NCBI GenBank assembly: GCA_009823505.1
Contig: VZQC01004530.1
Coordinates: 1,747,038-1,811,037, forward strand
Reading direction: 5' to 3'
DNA: 64,000 nt
Source of the DNA: Rhizomys pruinosus
Lineage: Eukaryota; Chordata; Mammalia; Rodentia; Spalacidae
The first letter of the stretch is position 1; each line of letters starts with the position of its first letter. Under the pieces are notes generated by a model, which was not told the origin of the DNA, ran no database searches, and was given only the letters and a program-made list of their open reading frames with translations. Both the position numbers and the translations under genes were made by a program. This document shows positions 37,442-49,068 of this stretch, one piece after another.

Positions 37442-39756
37442 CTTTTAAATGTTTATGATTGTTTAGTCCATGAACTTAGGGACAACGGAGAGAAAGATTT
37501 TAATTTTGTCAGGCACTGAGAAAGAGACAGTGTTGATGCTCTGAGTCCTTGGTAAGAGTGGTTTGGGGCTTGAAAAGTCATTATAAAATAGTTTAGTTTT
37601 TATTTTATATCTATCTATTTATTCTTTGATTGTAAAGAGGGTTAATTTAATTATGATGCCAGGCCAACACTCAACTCAGGAGGAGTGTGGCCACGAGGTG
37701 TGGGCTGCACAGTAATTTTAAGTAAAACAGCCAATCAGAGTTTAACACCACAGTTAAAGTTACCAATCAAGGGGAAACTGTGCAAAGCAAGCAACCAATC
37801 ATTCCTAGAATGAAAAGGAAACAATGGCTTAATGGTATCTGAGAACACTTCCCTTGAGTTTTTATAATCCTCTATCTCAATAATTCTCTATCTCATTTCC
37901 CCCTCTATTGTGAGGTTTTCAAATCCTTGAAGGAATTTCATAAGAGTCAACCACAGTTGTTTTCCAAGAGAGAATGATCTCCGCTAGGGAGGGTTGTATT
38001 GGGTCCTTAGCACCAAGAGTTTAAAAGAATTTACCCATGAGTAAGGATGCATGGCCCACAAGTCAGAGCAACCAGAAGAGTAAGTTTACTGGAAGATCCA
38101 GGAAGTATTCAGCTCTCAGCTGAAGAAAGAAACTGGCTCTTTTGGGGGGTTCTGACCCTAAACTGCCTAGCAATTTTTAGCTCCTACTTTGATCACATTA
38201 CCCTCTGAGGAAGTCACCCAATTGCCAAGAGAGAATTGGGGTGCTGACCACTCTGACTTCTTCCATGTGAAAGGGGTGTATGGGGTGGCAACTGGGGTAC
38301 CCCCTTCTCAGTGGGTCTATCTAAAAGACCAACAAAAGTATACATCTAGAGAGAACAATGTATTTGACTAGTGCCTTAGAAGGAAAGGTGAAGGGAGAGC
38401 AGTTAGGTACATTTTCTAAGCAAGGAACAGGAAGCAGGAGATGAACAGGTGAATTAAGTGTCCAATTAAAAGTCCATTATAATTTCTCAATGAGGGGTTC
38501 TGAAGCATCCATCATTGGGCTTCTACTTTTGTTCATTTGGCCATTGTGTCTGAACTCTGGATATGATTTTCCAGGCATTTTGATAGTCATGGTGGGTGTG
38601 TTTCCTCTTACATAGTGCTAAGTAGAAATACCAAACCCATCCAAACTGTATCCTTCTGGACTGTATACAGCTCCTTCAGGGAGGAAGAAACTAGCTTTTT
38701 TGAGCCAAATATACTGTTAGATCAAAGAAACATACACAAAGTAACTCTTGGAGAAACAAAAAGTATATTTTTCAGCAGCTGTATGTAACACACATTTATC
38801 AGTGTCCATTTAATCCAAATCTGTAACGGGTGTCATCAAAGTGCAGCAGGAGTAGGATGAAAATTAACAACTCTGTATATTCAGTCCTATTCAAGCTGTT
38901 AGTAAACTAGCTTGAGTTTTTATACCAATTTAATTAAAACAGGTATGTTTACCCTTTTATATAACTTGAAGTGCCATGTGATGCACATAAAATTGGCCAA
39001 AACTGACCAAACTTAAATACCTTGACTAGTATATGCATGTTTTGCTGTCTTAAACTACTTGACAAACCTTAGAAATTAGCTTAGTTTATATAGTCTCACC
39101 TTTTTCCTTCGATAACACACCCCAGACTTTTAACACTTAAGTGGACTTTCCTCATCATCTTTATAAACTTCCTAAAAATATCTCCATCACTTTATAAATC
39201 CTTACTAAAATACATATCTCTACCATTTTCTCATACCTTCTTAATACCATGAGACATAACAACATTCATAAAAGACTGACCCTAAGTTGTGGCAGATTTA
39301 TTAGAATAATATTTTCCATGTAATGAATTGCGACAGTTATCTCAAATACTAGTATAAACTGTGAGATGTTCTTGCAAGTCTTGGAGCAGGTTTTGAATGA
39401 CAAATTTTCTTTGTGTGCTTAGAGGTGTTTTGAATAGGCCTGGTAAATGTCCCTACATGTGGAATGCATAGAAATAATTTGCATCCTAGAACAAAAGTGA
39501 TCATCATAACATGAACTGAATCTTTTTTTTTTTTATCCCCCCGACTTTGTATTCTTCGGACCAAGGACCATAGCGTAATTTAACAGTTTTATCTCACATG
39601 ACAATTTACTTATGAGTCAACTTGATATCAAGCAAAACATTAGCATTAGACATGAGCCTATTCATTTAAACAGTCCCATAAATCCAATACTACAGTTAGA
39701 CACAATGTCATTTCAAACTAGTTTTAAAGCCAAAACTTCAAAACCTTGTTGAAAAC
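37442..39756 (-). other. Unassigned part of the right arm
   Basis: Mirrors 27282-29600. It includes the LTR-like segment near 37610-37775 and sequence around 38000-38371 matching the unrecognised open stretch of the left arm, here with indels. No coding domain or RNA gene is recognised. Confidence 0.4.
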
Positions 39757-39829
39757 ATTTTTTAAATGTTTTTTTATTGANCCCCCCCACCAAAAAGGGG
39801 GGGGGCCCAAGTTGCAGAAGAGTTGAAGT
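39757..39829. other. Ambiguous base and C/G homopolymers (probable assembly join)
   Basis: The only N of the window is at 39781, followed by a C-run, ACCAAAAA and a G-run. The 16-bp array starts just after. The palindromic C/G look suggests gap filling or poor consensus rather than biology. Confidence 0.75.
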
Positions 39830-42800
39830 TTCCATGGACCAGGTCTACTTGGCCTGACTTCCATGGACTGAGTTCTCCATGAGCTGAATCATGGACTCAT
39901 ATCTATATGGATTCAGTTCTCCATTGCACAAATCCACATGGATTGAGTACTGCACTGACTGAGGTCCCTATACACTCAAATTCTCCTTTGAATGACCTAT
40001 TAATGGCTTGAGTTCTCCATGGACTGTGGCCCCATATAAACCCCAGTTCTCCATGACTGATTTCCCATGGACTGAGTACCCCATGCACTAATGTTCCCAT
40101 GGAATAAAGTCTTCATGGACCTGACTTCCCCATAGATTTAATTTTCCAAGTAATGGTTTCACAATGGACTGAGTTCTCCATGAACTGGCGATCCCATGGA
40201 CCCGAATTCTCCATGAATCATTTCAACATTAACTGAGTTCTCCATGTCCTGAGTTCTCCATGGATGCCCTTCTCATGGATTGATCTATCTATGGACAGAT
40301 ATCTCCATAGAATGCGTTTCCCATGCCCTGAGTTTAATATGGACTGATTTCTCCATGATCTGAGTTCTCCATTAACTGATTTCCCAATGGATCTGAAAAC
40401 TCCTTGAAAGATTTCTCCATAAAATAGTTACTCCATGAACTAAGGTTTCCATTGACTGAAGTCCCCATCATTCAAGTTCTCAATGTACTGATTTCTGTGT
40501 GCTGAGATCTCCTGGTCTGATTTCCCCATGGACCTGAATACTCCATGACTGATTTCTACATGAACTGAGTTCTCCCTTGACTGATTCCCATAGACTGATT
40601 TCTCAAGAGCCTGAATTCTATATAGCCTGAGTTTTTCCATGGTTGATCTCCATGAACCAAGGTTCACATGCTTAGACATTTCTATGGACTAAGATTTTCA
40701 TTACCTGATTCTCCATGCCTGTCCTGTCATGTCTGATTCTCCATAGTGTGAGCTTTACATGGACTGGCTTCTTGATGTCTGATTTCTCTTGGACAGATTT
40801 TTTTTAATGGTGAGGGCTACAGAGACTAATTTCTCCATATCCTGATGTATCCATGGTCTGTATTCTCCATGCACTAGCTTGTCTATGGACTTATTTTTCC
40901 ATGAGCTCGATCTCCTGAGCCTGAGTTCCCCAAGGCCTGAATTTTCCATGGACCGAGTTCTCAATGGGCTGAATTTTTCCAAGGCCTGAGTTCTCCTGAA
41001 TTGAATTATCCATGTACTCATTTCTCCATGATTCAATCCTTCATTGGACTGAAGGCCCTCATGGGCCCGAATTATACCTTACAGATTTTTCCATGGAACG
41101 GAGTGTTGCATGGACTAAGGTTTCTATGGAAGTAATTCCCCATACACTCGAGTTATTCATGGACTGATTCCTCCATGGACTGGGTTCAGTTTTGCCCGAG
41201 TCTTCATTGGCCTGAGGCCCCCATAGACCCAAATACTCTATGACTGATTTCTACTTGGACTGAGTTCTCCTTGGACTGCTTCTCCAGGATAGTTTTCTGA
41301 TGGCCTGAATTTTCCATGGCCTGAGAACTCCATGGATTGAGATTTCCATTCCCTGACTTTTGCATGGACTGATTTCTCCATGATCTAAGTTCTCCATTGC
41401 TTGATATCTGCATCGTTTGGTGTCTCCATATCTGAATACTCAACGGACTGAGTTATGCATGGACTAATTATTGCATGACTCAGTTCTCCATTGGACTGAG
41501 GGCTCCCATGGACATGAATTCTCCATGATGGATTCTCTTCATGGAATTAGTACTTGGACTATGGCTTCCAGGGAATGAAATAAACATGCACTTGAGTTCT
41601 CCAAGGACTGATTTCGCTGTGGACTGAGTTCAAACTGGCCTGGGATTTACATGGATTGATGTCACCATGGACCCCAATAGTCCATATCTGATTTCTACTT
41701 GGAGTGAGGTCTAGATGGACTGAGTTCTTAATGGACTGGATTCTCCAAGAGCTGAGTTGCTATAAGACCTGAATTTTCCATGGTTTTAAATCTCCATGAA
41801 CTGAGGTCTGCATTTCCCGAGTTTTCTATGGACTGAGTCCTCCCTGAGCTGTGTTCTCCATGGCCTGAATCCTACATGGCCACACTTCACCATGACTGTT
41901 CTCTCAATGGACTGATTTATCTACTGACTGAGGTCTACATGAAGAAAAGTCTCCATGTCTTAATGCATCCATGGTCTGAGTTATTTCTCCATGAAATGAG
42001 ATCTCCATTGCCTGAGTTCACCAAGGTCTGAAGTTTCCATTGATCAAGGTCTCCATGGCCCGACTTTTCCAGGACTGATTTCTCCATGAGCTGAATTATC
42101 CATAGAATCATATCTCCAAGCTCTAAGTTCTCCATTGCCTGAATTCACCATGGACTGAGTATGCCACGGAATGTGATTCCCATGGACTTGTATTCTCTAT
42201 GGAGTGATTTCTCTATGGCCTGAATTCTCTATGGAGTGTGGGACTCCTTGGACCCCAATTATCCATGACTGATTTCTCCAATAACTGAGTATACCATGGA
42301 CTAATGTTTTCATGGAAGGAGGACCCCATGAACCCGAATTCCCCATAGACTGAATTCTACAAGGAGTGACATCGCCATGACCTGATTTCCTCATGAACTG
42401 CAGTACCCATGGAACTGAATTCTCCATGAATCTTTTCATCAAGAACTGAGTTCTAAATGTCCTGAATTCTCCAAGGATTGCTTTCTCCATGGGATGATAT
42501 CTCTATGAACAGATGTCTATAGGGATGGGGTTCTCCATGGCCTGAGTTCAACATGGATTGATTTCTCCATGGACTGATTTCCACATGGACATATTTCCTC
42601 ATGGACTTGAATTTTACATGGAGTGATTTCTCCATGGACTCAGGTACCCCCTGCAGTATAATTCTCCCATTACATATTTATCCATGGAATAAATACTCCA
42701 TGGACTAATTTTTCCTTGCACTGAGTTTCATAAGTGCTGGAATTCTCCAAGGCCTGAGTTCACCAGGCCTGATTTCTCCATGGACTGAATACTAAATGGC

Positions 42801-42995
42801 CTGAATTTTCCATGGACTGAGTTCTCAGTGCATTGATTTCATCATGGATTGATGTTTCCAAGGACCCACTAACTATCCATGGACTGGTTATCTACTCACA
42901 TGGACAATGTATGTTCTCCATATATGGAGTTGCCCATGGACTGGTGTCACCATGGCCTAAGTTTTCCATGTCCTGAATTCACCTTGGATTGCATT
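39830..42995 (+). repeat. 16-bp minisatellite array
   Basis: Degenerate 16-bp units such as ATTGATTTCTCCATGG and CCTGAGTTCAACATGG, readable with exact spacing at 42540-42605. Many units contain CCATGG. Because 16 is not a multiple of three, open frames here are 16-residue repeats cycling through all frames and are not genes. The part from about 42117 recurs inverted at 63261-64000. Confidence 0.9.
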
Positions 42996-43001
42996 TTCCA
43001 T

Positions 43002-43575
43002 TGTGGGAATGAAACTTTTGTGTGTGGCTTGAAGAAGAATTTGTAAGACCTGTCACAGAAGATCTCTGGTTATTCTGATATTTCTGTGGGCATTCAGTTG
43101 CCTCTGTGAGTTATCTGTAGGAAGGGTTCAGGATATTACAATTTTCTTGCTTCACCCTATCTCTGCAAATTCCAGGACTGGATGTCCCCCTCCCTTGAGG
43201 CTTGAGCAAAATGTCATACACTTAGTTACTCTGTTGCAAAACCAGTAGCTCTGCAGCCCCCCGATTAGAGCCAAGTGGCTCCTTCCTCTTCTACCTGCCC
43301 CCACTCACTTCCTTTCACAGAGCCCAGTGGCCTTCAATATATGACCTCACTGTTAGAAAATAAACAGAGTTACTATCCTCCCGCTCTCTGTGTGTGAGTC
43401 CCTCATTTTCCAGGGTGATCTCCTGCGTTCCCTCCCGCCTACTTGTGAGAACAACAAGCCTAGAGACTATCAGACTCCACAGAAGGGGACAGTCTTGCAG
43501 CCAGGCCAAGAAGGGAGAAACAGAGTGTGGCTACAGTCACGCACGATAACATAAACTCAAAGACATTGAACAACA
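43002..43575 (+). mobile_element. 5' LTR of provirus A
   Basis: 574 bp, starting TGTGGGAATGAAAC and ending GAACAACA. TATA-like CAATATATGA at 43335 and AATAAA at 43359 mark the promoter and poly(A) signal, with U5 following. Confidence 0.88.
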
Positions 43576-43580
43576 AAAAC

Positions 43581-43655
43581 TGGCACTCAATGTAGATCAC
43601 AAACCTTCGATCCTGAGATTAAGAGTCTCATGCTCTCCCAACTGAGCTTCTGGGC
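43581..43655 (-). pseudogene. Full-length tRNA-Lys(CTT) complement behind the primer-binding site
   Basis: Read on the minus strand it is 75 nt long, starts GCCCAGAAGCTCAGTTGGGA, keeps the anticodon loop CTCTTAA with paired TGAGA/TCTCA stem, and ends in CCA. Identity to mammalian tRNA-Lys(CTT) is about 60 of 76 positions by eye, with most changes in the acceptor and T arms. On the plus strand the first 18 or so bases (TGGCACTCAATGTAGATC) are the provirus primer-binding site, a decayed lysine type. The remaining 55 bases continue the same tRNA to its exact 5' end. It is not flanked like a tRNA gene and has a broken T arm, so it is a relic. Confidence 0.85.
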
Positions 43656-44110
43656 ATTCCAAAACAGATTAAAATGGACAATGAGCCAGCGTTTGCTACC
43701 TCTCACTTTAAATCACTTTGTCAATTATGGAATATTGCACATCATACAGGTATCCTTCAAAATCCACAGGGGCAAGGCATTATAGAATGGACACATCATG
43801 TCCTAAAAAGTCAGTTATTAAAACAAAGGATGGGGAAATACCCTCCTAACATCAATCTGGCCATGGCATTGGCAACACTAATCCTCTTTAACATTTACAG
43901 GAATTCAAAATGTCCAGCCATAGTCAAACATTGCGACACCAAGCATTTCCTCAAATATTTCAGATGGAAAGACCCTAGACAATTGGTGGAAAGGACCTGA
44001 TTCACTCTTAACAACTTGGAGGGGCTTTGCTTGCACCTTCCCACAGGATTGTCTGAGACCCATTTTGATTCTGGCCAGAAATGTCAGATTCATCCCCATG
44101 GACCAAAAAG
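43656..44110 (+). pseudogene. pol: Class II (betaretrovirus-like) integrase C-terminal fragment, copy A
   Basis: Begins directly at the tRNA end with IPKQIKMDNEPAF, the core region holding the second catalytic aspartate (MDNEPAF), and continues through HTGILQNPQGQGIIEW with the catalytic glutamate in the IIEW segment. A break occurs after CPAIVKH (about 43930), and the C-terminal DNA-binding part (RWKDP, WWKGP, FPQDCLRPI) is split over frames. The zinc-binding N terminus, first aspartate and all of reverse transcriptase are deleted. It is inactive. Confidence 0.88.
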
Positions 44111-45782
44111 ATGGCAAGCCTATCACTCAATGGAGGGAAAGAGGAGGAGAGAAAGGGAGGAGGCACTCCCAGAACCCAAATGACATAACATGGAAGAAAC
44201 TTGACCAACTCCTCACTTCTGCAAAAATCCATGTGTCCCCCTTCTGCACCCCTGTCTGCCATCTTTTGCTGCTCTATAATAATTCAACTAACCTGCTGTC
44301 TCTGCCTATCCTGGGATCCAACAGACCACCGACTTGCATCCATGTCTGGTGGTTTGTCAGAGAAACTTGGGAGAGAAATCAGGTAATTGGAACCTGCAAC
44401 TGTCCTTTGCAAGGCTGTCAAGGCAATCACAATCCTGTATTTCCCAATTCTACCACTACTCTCAGGCACCCTTTATCTGCTTCGCCCATCTTAACAAAGG
44501 ACAGTGTTTACAGGAATCTGATACTTATGGCGGCTGAAGATTCTGGTCTTGCAGGTTGGAGAGTGTTCACAGCCCAAAAGCCGCTCCAAATAAAAAATAA
44601 CTAGTTTAAAATTAATATGCAGGACCCTGGAGTGACTGCTGTAGATCTGGAGTACAGGAAAACTCTACCTTACAGCAATGCCTGGTACCCTGTGCAGATA
44701 TCTCATATCTCTCGCCAGCTTGTTCTAGCTCCTCAACCATCTCACTCAATCCCACATTCTGTTACAGGAATCCAAAATGGAGGAAAGCTGCAGTCCACTG
44801 TAAAATGGCCCCAGTACACGATATGCCAGAGACATTCCTAACTACACCACCCACCCTAATTTCTCCCATGATTTTTCTGTGCATCCTCTACAGCCCTCTT
44901 TTCACTGCCATTACTTCTAACCCCTCTCTGCAGGAATCTGCCCCTGTGGAGACAAAGCTAGTGTTTCACGGCATTTCTCTCTGATTGATCGACTCACTAC
45001 ACTTCCTATTTGTTTAGTGAGAGCTGCAGCAGCCCCAGACCCTAGGTGATCTGAAATGTTCCTCACAAAAGGACCCTGTGTGGCAAATTCCATTCTTTCT
45101 CTGGTGTGATGGCACTGCATCCCTCTGTGCAAATGCTACTGGTTCTGGAATTTGGCCGTAATTATCACTCCCCAGTTCTTTTATGAGAAGGAGGAAGTCA
45201 CTTGATGCTATGACCAGACCTGGACCCATCAAAGAAAGAGAGAGAGATATCATTCCTGCTTCTGGTCAGCCTAGGCATCATTCTCTCTACAGCAGTGATG
45301 GAAACTGGTGGGCTGAGCCCTAGTCAGTGTTTACAGCATGGAAGCAGACTTCCAAAATAAGCCTGATGAGGCAATGGTGCCCACAACAAATAGCCTTGAA
45401 TGACTCCAGAGACGAAAACTTCTCTGGCCATGGTGATGATGCAGAACCGCTGAGCCCTGGCTTGTTAACTGCAGAAAAGGGGGAACCTCATTTCCTGGAG
45501 GAAAGCTGTTTTTACAAAATAGGTATTGTTGAGTAAATTTAAAACCCTAAAGGATCTCAGAAAAGAACTAGACACAAAGTACTCCCCACAAATTTTTTTC
45601 CCATGGTTTTCCAACCTCCTGTCTACCTGGTTACTTCCCATACTGGGACCATTTTCACCCTAGGAGTCCTGTATATTGCACCTTGTGTCCTCTGGTTTAT
45701 CAAAATCCAAATCAATACACTCACCGAGGTTGCTGTCCAGACTGTTTTAGTCCAATACCAGGCTTGTCCCAGGGACCCCTAG
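44085..45782 (+). pseudogene. env: Envelope pseudogene, copy A (gamma-type transmembrane end)
   Basis: The env frame overlaps the pol end near 44100 and is interrupted throughout. Visible pieces are a basic leader before KKLDQLLTSAK (44190-44220), a surface-like middle part with N-glycosylation sequons (NNST), LLTAEKG at about 45465 followed by a cysteine segment (EESCFY), and a membrane-spanning end near 45640-45710 (ILGPFSPL, then a hydrophobic stretch) ending at a TAG at 45780. LLTAEKG and the membrane end are the immunosuppressive-region and anchor features of gamma-type Env, also found in type-D retroviruses. Env would mediate receptor binding and fusion; here it is non-functional. Confidence 0.72.
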
Positions 45783-45813
45783 AGACTTTGACATTACTGC
45801 TCCATTTTAATTT

Positions 45814-45829
45814 AAAAACAAAGGAGGGG
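45814..45829 (+). promoter_or_regulatory. Polypurine tract, provirus A
   Basis: AAAAACAAAGGAGGGG, one base before the 3' LTR. In an active element it would prime plus-strand DNA synthesis. Confidence 0.88.
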
Positions 45830-45830
45830 T

Positions 45831-46386
45831 TGTAGAATAAACTTTGTATGTGGCTTGAGGAAGACATTGTAAGACCTGCGTAGAAGATCTCCGGTTATCT
45901 GATATCTCTGTGGACATTCAGTTGCCTCTGTGAGTTATCTGGTAGCAAGATGGTTAGGATATTACAATGTTTCTTGCTTCACCTATCTCTGCAAATTTCC
46001 AGGACTGGATGTCCCCTCCCTTGAGGCACTGAGAAAATGTCACAGCTCTAGTTACCTGGTGCACAAACAGGAGCTCTGCAGCCCCCCGATTAGTGCCAAG
46101 GTGGCTCACCCCTCCCTTCCGCCTGCCCCCCACTTCCTTCCCCAGAGCACTGTAGCCTTCAATATATAGATCTCACTGACAGAAAATAAATGGAGTTACT
46201 ATCCTCCCAGCTCTCTGTGCTGTGTGTGAGTCTGCATATTTTCCACGGGTGATCTCCACGTTTTCTCCCCTCTTCTTGTAAGAGTGAAGCCTAGAGACTG
46301 TCCACCTGCAGCCAGGAGACCATCTTGGACTCAGGCCAAGAAGTGAAGAACACATGTGGAGTGTCTGAAAGACTTTGAACAATACA
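45831..46386 (+). mobile_element. 3' LTR of provirus A
   Basis: 556 bp, TGTAGAATAAACT to GAACAATACA, with AATAAA near 46187 and TATATAG near 46163. Differs from the 5' LTR at many sites, so the insertion is old. Confidence 0.88.
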
Positions 46387-46392
46387 TTCCAT

Positions 46393-46584
46393 TACTAGAT
46401 GTCTCATGGACTGAGTTCTCCATGGCCTGGTTCCACATGGTCCCAAATTTTCCCGTACAGTTTTCTCCATGGCCAGAGTTCTCCATGGCATTTTTCTCCA
46501 TGGCCTGAGTCCCCATGGACCAATTCTCAATGGACAGATTTCCCTATGGATTGAGTTCTCCATTCTCTTAATTCTCTATGTTTG
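46393..46584 (+). repeat. 16-bp minisatellite segment
   Basis: Same 16-bp family as before the provirus (GTTCTCCATGGCCTG units), continuing after the target duplication. Confidence 0.85.
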
Positions 46585-46821
46585 TGTGGGCCCATTTAAT
46601 CCCAGGACGTTCCATGTGGAAAACGTGCAGGAAAGCACACCACAATGATGCATTTTAAGGTCCAAATAGAGAGAGTTTTATTCCAAAATGTCTGGTTATA
46701 TAGACAGCATGAGTCAACTCCCAGGGCCAAATCCTAAACCTTTTATCATAAATCCCAACCCATTGGTGTGGCCAGGGAGATCCTATTGGTTATGCTACCC
46801 ATCTTAACTAATTTTCCCACA
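46585..46821 (-). mobile_element. Short solo LTR
   Basis: 237 bp with inverted ends TGTGGG/CCCACA. On the minus strand it has TATA-like CTATATAACC and AATAAAAC close together, then a short R/U5. No internal sequence. The mirror copy is at 59392-59636. A target duplication is not clear. Confidence 0.72.
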
Positions 46822-47478
46822 TACATGGACTGACGTCTCCAAGAAACAGAATTCTCCTGGACTCATTTCTGCATGATGAGTTCATGATGGCCTCTGGTCT
46901 CCATGAACCTGTGTTCTCCATGGTCTGATTTTTCCATGGGTTGTCTTTTCTATGGACTGAGATCTCCAAGGACTCAGTTCTTCATGGACTGATGTCTCCA
47001 CAGACTGACAGCTCCATGGTCTGACTTCTCCATGGCCCTAGGTCCATCTGGCCTGATTTCCTCCCTGGACTGATGTCTCCGTGAACTAAATTTTCCATGG
47101 TCTGTGTTCTCCCTGAACTGACTTCTCATGACTCAATTTCTCCAGGGCCTTATGTCTCCATGACCCTGCAGGAATCTATAGACTTACTTCTCTAGGAATT
47201 GATTTCTCTATGTCCTCATGTCTCTATGAATGAATGGCTCCTCCATCTCCATGAATGAATGGCTCCAGGCCTGACTTTTCAATGGACTGAGTTCTCCATT
47301 AGCTGTGGTCTCCACAGTCTGAGTTCTCTATGAATTGAGTTCTCCTTAGATTGATTTCTCCTTGGAAATTATTTCAGGAATGATTGATTACTATTATGAG
47401 TGTTGGTCTCCATGCACAGAGTTCTCCATGGCCTGAGTTGTCCATAACTTATTTCTCCATGAATTCACTTCTCCATTG
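46822..47478 (+). repeat. 16-bp minisatellite segment
   Basis: 16-bp units continue to about 47478, where they meet 17-bp units within a few bases (CTCCATTG then TCTGACC). Confidence 0.86.
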
Positions 47479-49068
47479 TCTGACCTATCCCTTATGTGAC
47501 CTCATCTCTCTGTGACTTCATCTTAGTGAGAACTCATCCCTATGACCGTGACCTCAACCTACTGCATCTATCCTATTATGACCTCATCCCTATTGTGATA
47601 TCATCTACTGTGTCAACTCATCCCTACAGAGACTTCATCCCTACCTTGACCTCGCCCCTGTTCTGAACTCACCACTACTAGGACATGACCCATAATGTGA
47701 AGTAATAACTAATGTTATGCCATCCCCACTGTGACCATATCCCTCCTGTGACCTCATTCCTAATGTGACTGACATCATCCTTACTCTGACCTCATTCCTA
47801 AACTACATCATCCCTACTGTGAAGTCATTCTCATTGTTACCTCTTTCCTATTGTGCCCACATCCACAGTATTAACTCATAATTACAGTGACTTCATCCCT
47901 ACTGTGACATCATCAGTGTTCTTAACTCATCCCTACTGTGGACTGACTTTTACTGTGACCTCATCACTAATGTTATAATCCCCACTGTTGATGTTATCCC
48001 TCCTGTAACCTCATTCCTAATGTGACATCATACTTACTATGACTCATCCTACAATGACTATACCTTGTCATATCTATCAATATGACCCATTCCTACTTGA
48101 TATTCAGCTGCACTGTGACCTCATTCCTACAATGATCTCATCCTGATCTGACCACATATAACATGACTCATTCTACTTGACATTATCATATTGTGCATAT
48201 CATATGTGACATATCATTATTACTATCATTATTGTGACATTATCATTATACTATCAATTACTACTATTGCTCATTTATTCATTTATGACATCATACTTAA
48301 TGTGACCTAATTCCTATAATGAACTCATACTTTCAGTAATCTCATCGCTACTGTGACCTCATCTCTATTATGGCTTCATCTGTCATGAGAACTCATCCCT
48401 AGTGTAACTTCAATCCTATTATGTCTTCATCCTTCCACTGTGACATCATCCATATTGTGACATCATGTTTATTGTGATCTTATTCTTTTACTCACATCAT
48501 ACCAATTGTGACCTCACGTGTAATATGACCTCATTCCTCCTGTGACATCATCCTTATTGTGACATCATATTTACTGTGACATTTTCCCCTCAGGACATCT
48601 TCCCTACTGTGACTTCATATCTAATATTGCCTCATTCTCACTCTGACATCATCCTTACTCTTACATCATGCTTACTGTGACCTCATTCCTACAACAACCT
48701 CACCCATACTGTGTCCTCGTATCAAATATGAACTCATGCCTACTGTGACACCACTTTAATCTGATCTCATTTCTACAATTACTTCTTCCCTATTGTGACC
48801 TCATCTGTATTGTAAACTCATCCCTACTCTTACCACATCCATGGTATTTACTCATTCCTAACTTGACCTCATCCCTGTTCTGAACTAATCCCTACTGCGA
48901 CCTGACATCTACTGTGTCCTCATGCTTAATGTTATGTCATCCCCACTATGACCATATCTTTACAGTGACCCTAGCCATCCTTGTTACTAATACCTACTCT
49001 GACCTCAGCCCTATTTGACATCATCTGTAAATGACTTCATACCTACTATGGCGATCATATTCTATTTT
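47479..49068 (-). repeat. 17-bp minisatellite, left-arm block
   Basis: TGACCTCA-sense units. The stretch 48030-48300 is heavily disrupted by dropped bases compared with its mirror copy, which suggests consensus errors. The block ends at a short T-run at 49071. Confidence 0.86.

Larger units (their letters stand above)
35018..39756 (-). repeat. Right arm of the 4.7-kb inverted repeat
   Basis: Reverse complement of 27282-32040. It begins TTCTGCCTGAAGAGC and ends CCTTGTTGAAAAC. It carries mirror copies of the same SINEs and L1 piece. It stops 25 bases before the N at 39781. Confidence 0.9.
43002..46386 (+). mobile_element. Defective endogenous retrovirus, copy A (class II pol, type-D-like env)
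   Basis: A 3.4-kb provirus: 5' LTR, lysine-tRNA primer-binding site extended by a whole tRNA complement, integrase end of pol, decayed env, polypurine tract and 3' LTR. The 6-bp target duplication TTCCAT lies at 42996-43001 and 46387-46392. Gag, protease, reverse transcriptase and RNase H are absent. Frames are broken by many single-base indels, more than in copy B, so nothing functional can be made. Confidence 0.92.

Noticed and set aside
39903..42635. Several 60-97 codon minus-strand frames rich in MEKS/HGE/SPWR-like residues
   Set aside because: They are translations of the 16-bp minisatellite; a 16-bp unit yields 16-residue repeats in every frame, with no start context or domain.
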